Positions 9,258 through 13,729 of a stretch of 13,729 bases of DNA are shown here, one piece after another. Every line of letters begins with the position of its first letter. Within the stretch, counting starts at the first letter, position 1. The DNA is from Alphaproteobacteria bacterium (GTDB taxonomy: Bacteria; Pseudomonadota; Alphaproteobacteria; GCA-2731375): NCBI GenBank assembly GCA_030746295.1, contig JASLMY010000129.1, forward strand, positions 1-13,729, given 5' to 3'. A model generated the notes under the pieces. That model worked only from the letters and a program-made list of their open reading frames with translations. It did no database searches and was not told where the DNA came from. A program made the position numbers and the translations under genes.

Positions 9258-9278
9258 GGGCGTGCTTGGGAGATCGAC

Positions 9279-11870
<2,592 letters not shown>

Positions 11871-11873
11871 AGA

Positions 11874-11897
11874 GCCGTCCGCCAGTGACCGGGCGGC
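11874..11897. terminator. Possible bidirectional terminator between clpB and the M23 peptidase gene
   Basis: GCCGTCC (11874-11880) and GGGCGGC (11891-11897) form a 7-bp stem (one G-U pair) around a 10-base loop. It fills the 42-base gap between two convergent genes, which suits a shared terminator. Neither side has a strong T-run. Confidence 0.4.
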
Positions 11898-11912
11898 GTC
11901 TCGTCGATCGCC

Positions 11913-13298
11913 CTATCGGCCCTGGGCGAGGTGCGTCGGCTGGCTCGTCGCCGCGTAGCGCGCGTCCAGCCCCTGGCGCGCCTTGTCGAAGGCGGCGAGC
12001 GTGCGGCCCTTGAGCGTGCGGCCGGTCGGCAGCTTCAGGCGCAGCGGATTGATCTGCCGGCCCTTGCGCAGTATCTCATAGTGGAGATGCGCGCCCGTCG
12101 AGCGCCCGGTCGAGCCGACATAACCGATCACCTGGCCTTGCTTCACCCGGCGGCCGGGGCGAATGCCCTTGGCGATCCGCGTCATGTGGCCATAGGCGGT
12201 CTTGTAGTCGGTGTTGTGGCGGACCCGGACATAGCGGCCGTAGGCCCCGTTCCAGCCGGCCTTCTCGATGCGTCCGTCGCCGGCGGCCATGATCGGGCTG
12301 CCGCGCGGGGCGGCGAAGTCGAGGCCGCGGTGCATCTTGGTGTAGCCGAGAATTGGATGGCGGCGGCGGCCGTAGCGCGAGGAGAGGCGGGCACCGTCGA
12401 CCGGCGTCTTCAACAATGCCTTCTTGACGCTCTCGCCCTTGTGGTTGAAGTAGGCGATGTCGCCATCGGCGACCTCGAAGCGGTAGAGCGGCAGGCTCTG
12501 GCCGCCGACGAAGAGCTCGGCGAAGAGAATGTCGCCGTGCTTGACGATTTGGCCGCTCTCGTCGCGCAGCACGGCGTAAAGCAAGCGGAAACGGTCGCCC
12601 GGCTGGATGTCGCGCTGGAAGTCGATGTCGAAGCTGTAGAGGCGAATGAGATCGAAGATAATCGGTGCCGGCACGCCGGCCTCGCTGGCGGCGCGATAAA
12701 GGCTCTCCTCGATCCGGCCCGCCGCCGTCACCGCGTCGACACTCAGTCGCTCGGCGACCGAGCGGGCATCGAAGTTGCCGTCCCCGGCCCGTCTGGCGAC
12801 GACGGAATATTCGACGTCCGCCTTCAGGTCGACGCCGACCAGGCGTTCCACCGGCCCGCCGCCCGGCTGGGCCCGGCGCTCGAAGGTCAGCGTCACTTCC
12901 TGGCCCGGCTTCAGCTTTCTCGGGTCCTGCAGCTTGGAGAGCGCCGAGATTGCTTGATGTGCATCGGTCCGCGCCGCGCCGGCGCCGACCATGACCTTCA
13001 TCAAGGTGTCGCCGCGGCCGATCGCCAGAGTGCGGACCAGGGCCCCGGACGCCTTCGGGCCCGCTTTGATGTTGCCGGAGGTCGGTCCTTGCGGCCACAG
13101 CGAGATCGGCACCGCCTCCACCGACAGCGGCTTCTCCAGCGGCGCCGGCGGCCTGACGCCGGCGGCCTCGGCGACCGATCCGACGGCCAGGAGGCCGAGG
13201 CCAACCAGGGTGGTTCGGAAAACACTGTCGGCGCGTCGCCAGGTGGAGCACCGCATCCTCCGGCGCTGCCGCGCCGGTCTGTTCAAATTGAAACTCAT
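11913..13298 (-). CDS. M23 family metallopeptidase (LytM-type), exported
   Basis: Zinc peptidase of the LytM type, probably periplasmic, that cuts peptidoglycan cross-links. From the ATG at 13298 the product is 461 residues: a basic stretch (RPARQRRRMRCSTWRR, 7-22), a hydrophobic signal segment (about 27-43) with a likely cleavage after AEA (43-45), an OapA/LysM-like region (about 88-140, GRGDTLMKVMV), a linking domain (about 160-300) and the M23 domain (about 302-420). Zinc ligands are complete: His323 and Asp327 in HRGLD, His406 in HLHYE, with His371 in YGHM and His404 as further active-site histidines, so it is predicted active rather than a degenerate activator. The start is uncertain. 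An ATG at 13349 adds 17 residues unlike a signal peptide, and an ATG at 13256 would give a shorter, more typical one. The G-run just before 13298 could serve ribosome binding. It converges on clpB and diverges from the rRNA operon. The closest named relatives may be MepM or DipM-type proteins; I cannot tell which. Confidence 0.92.
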   Translation of the reverse strand: MSFNLNRPARQRRRMRCSTWRRADSVFRTTLVGLGLLAVGSVAEAAGVRPPAPLEKPLSVEAVPISLWPQGPTSGNIKAGPKASGALVRTLAIGRGDTLMKVMVGAGAARTDAHQAISALSKLQDPRKLKPGQEVTLTFERRAQPGGGPVERLVGVDLKADVEYSVVARRAGDGNFDARSVAERLSVDAVTAAGRIEESLYRAASEAGVPAPIIFDLIRLYSFDIDFQRDIQPGDRFRLLYAVLRDESGQIVKHGDILFAELFVGGQSLPLYRFEVADGDIAYFNHKGESVKKALLKTPVDGARLSSRYGRRRHPILGYTKMHRGLDFAAPRGSPIMAAGDGRIEKAGWNGAYGRYVRVRHNTDYKTAYGHMTRIAKGIRPGRRVKQGQVIGYVGSTGRSTGAHLHYEILRKGRQINPLRLKLPTGRTLKGRTLAAFDKARQGLDARYAATSQPTHLAQGR

Positions 13299-13411
13299 CG
13301 CCCCCCCGAACACATCACCAAACAAATCGCCACCAAACTCTAAGTACATACGGATACACCCGAATCGGCTACCGCGCGAACGCTGAGGACGATGCCCTTA
13401 TCGATTCTCTG

Positions 13412-13417
13412 TGTCAA
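13412..13417 (-). promoter_or_regulatory. Perfect -35 hexamer facing the M23 peptidase gene
   Basis: The minus strand reads TTGACA here, pointing to the peptidase gene. The hexamer 17 bases further on (CATCGT) is a poor -10, so the promoter is incomplete by the sigma-70 rule and may need an activator. Confidence 0.3.
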
Positions 13418-13420
13418 GAT

Positions 13421-13428
13421 ATGGTTAA
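13421..13428 (-). promoter_or_regulatory. CtrA-like half site upstream of the M23 peptidase gene
   Basis: The minus strand reads TTAACCAT, the half-site sequence known for the alphaproteobacterial cell-cycle regulator CtrA, 3 bases upstream of the TTGACA -35 hexamer. Activator sites often lie there. A single 8-base match can arise by chance, although it is AT-rich in a GC-rich genome. Confidence 0.3.
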
Positions 13429-13447
13429 TATCCGAGTCGAGCCTTTT

Positions 13448-13468
13448 GTCTTTTTTGCGCAAACTGGT
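13448..13468 (+). promoter_or_regulatory. AT-rich upstream element of the rRNA promoter
   Basis: A T-run and A-rich patch (TTTTTTGCGCAAA, 13451-13463) lie directly before the -35 hexamer, about where UP elements bind the alpha subunit of RNA polymerase in rRNA promoters. Inferred from position and composition. Confidence 0.4.
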
Positions 13469-13470
13469 CG

Positions 13471-13499
13471 TTGACTCGGGCTCGGGCGCCGACTATATA
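13471..13499 (+). promoter_or_regulatory. rRNA operon promoter
   Basis: TTGACT (13471-13476) and TATATA (13494-13499) are separated by exactly 17 bases. The discriminator that follows, GCTCCGGC, is GC-rich, the usual sign of stringent (ppGpp) control of rRNA promoters. The start of transcription is expected near 13506, about 200 bases before 16S rRNA. This is the best promoter in the window. Confidence 0.8.
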
Positions 13500-13506
13500 G
13501 CTCCGG

Positions 13507-13533
13507 CGCGGGCCGGTGGGTCACCGGGCCGCG
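13507..13533 (+). other. 12-bp hairpin at the predicted 5' end of the rRNA leader
   Basis: CGCGGGCCGGTG (13507-13518) pairs with CACCGGGCCGCG (13522-13533) at 11 of 12 positions, the exception being a G-G mismatch (13512 with 13528), around a GGT triloop. It begins at about the predicted transcription start. It has no T-run after it, so it is unlikely to be a terminator. Confidence 0.6.
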
Positions 13534-13545
13534 ACAAGTCTCTTG

Positions 13546-13557
13546 CGCTCTATGACA
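13546..13557 (+). promoter_or_regulatory. boxA-like antitermination site in the rRNA leader
   Basis: CGCTCTATGACA matches the E. coli boxA TGCTCTTTAACA at 9 of 12 positions and lies about 40 bases after the predicted start. boxA in the leader RNA binds NusB/NusE, which keeps polymerase from stopping in untranslated rRNA. Confidence 0.65.
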
Positions 13558-13659
13558 TTGTTGGAAGGGGAAGGGAATCGTGGGCGGCGGCGTTTAGCGC
13601 GCTGTATTTGCTCATGTTTTCTTTTCGAAGCGTGACGTTTGTGCAGTGCGCGTTCCTGT

Positions 13660-13698
13660 GCCTGCCGGCGGGGTTCTTATGGGCTTTTTCCGGTAGGC
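13660..13698 (+). other. Leader hairpin just before 16S rRNA
   Basis: GCCTGCCGG (13660-13668) pairs with CCGGTAGGC (13690-13698) over 9 bp with one G-U pair and a 21-base loop, ending 10 bases before mature 16S. It may help processing or folding of the 16S 5' end. The long 16S-flanking processing stem cannot be judged without the 3' flank. Confidence 0.5.
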
Positions 13699-13708
13699 TG
13701 ATATCGAT

Positions 13709-13729
13709 CAACTTGAGAGTTTGATCCTG
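13709..13729 (+). rRNA. 16S ribosomal RNA, first 21 bases only
   Basis: The final bases contain AGAGTTTGATCCTG (13716-13729), the almost universal start of bacterial 16S rRNA, preceded by CAACTTG as in alphaproteobacteria. Aligning to E. coli places mature position 1 at about 13709. The gene runs off the right edge. The upstream promoter and boxA-like site support a genuine rRNA operon. Confidence 0.95.

Larger units (their letters stand above)
13299..13708. other. Non-coding region between the divergent M23 peptidase gene and rRNA operon
   Basis: These 410 bases hold no convincing gene. An open frame across 13392-13724 runs through the promoter and into 16S rRNA and is not a gene. The left part should carry control signals for the peptidase gene. 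The part from about 13448 carries the rRNA promoter and transcribed leader. It is more AT-rich than the rest of the window, especially at 13401-13470. Confidence 0.85.

Noticed and set aside
11931..13343. Plus-strand open frame of 470 codons opposite the M23 peptidase gene
   Set aside because: The minus-strand frame has a signal peptide and all M23 zinc ligands. The opposite frame shows no family features and arises from high GC content.
13507..13533. The rRNA leader hairpin read as an intrinsic terminator
   Set aside because: No T-run follows, and a terminator at the transcription start of an rRNA operon makes no sense.
13392..13724. Open frame of 110 codons before the 16S rRNA
   Set aside because: It crosses the rRNA promoter, boxA-like site and leader and ends inside 16S rRNA.

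Overview
The window is about 13.7 kb of GC-rich DNA from what looks like a chromosomal housekeeping region of an alphaproteobacterium, probably in or near the Rhodospirillales or a related order. The placement rests on three things: the gene order ptsP, rodZ-like, ispG, hisS, prfA, prmC, DUF4167 gene, clpB, which I know from that class; the DUF4167 protein, an alphaproteobacterial family; and the 5' end of a 16S rRNA of alphaproteobacterial type at the right edge. I see no mobile element, CRISPR array, tRNA, prophage or foreign-looking base composition.

Layout. Positions 2-2152 hold most of ptsP (nitrogen-PTS Enzyme I), cut by the left edge. A 144-base gap leads to a RodZ-like membrane protein (2297-3631). 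After a 155-base gap comes a tight plus-strand run: ispG (3787-4926), hisS with a TTG start (4945-6210), prfA with a GTG start inside the hisS stop (6207-7280), and prmC six bases later (7287-8243). PrmC methylates the release factor encoded by prfA, so that pair is functionally linked. A 154-base leader precedes the DUF4167 gene (8398-9015). A 263-base leader with two hairpins precedes clpB (9279-11870). clpB converges on a minus-strand M23 cell-wall peptidase gene (11913-13298), with a possible shared terminator between them.

The last 410 bases (13299-13708) are non-coding. They separate the peptidase gene from a divergent ribosomal RNA operon. This stretch holds a near-consensus promoter (TTGACT, 17 bases, TATATA), an AT-rich upstream segment, a 12-bp hairpin starting at about the predicted transcription start, a boxA-like antitermination sequence and a second leader hairpin. 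The 16S rRNA begins at about 13709, and the window stops 21 bases into it.

The genes serve translation (hisS, prfA, prmC, rRNA), protein quality control (clpB), envelope shape and wall remodelling (rodZ-like, M23 peptidase), isoprenoid synthesis (ispG) and nitrogen/carbon signalling (ptsP). I found no convincing new multi-gene system. The points most worth a second look are small: the hairpin at the 5' end of the rRNA leader, a seven-A slip site near the end of prmC, a stable hairpin just ahead of the clpB ribosome binding site, and a CtrA-like half site upstream of the peptidase gene.
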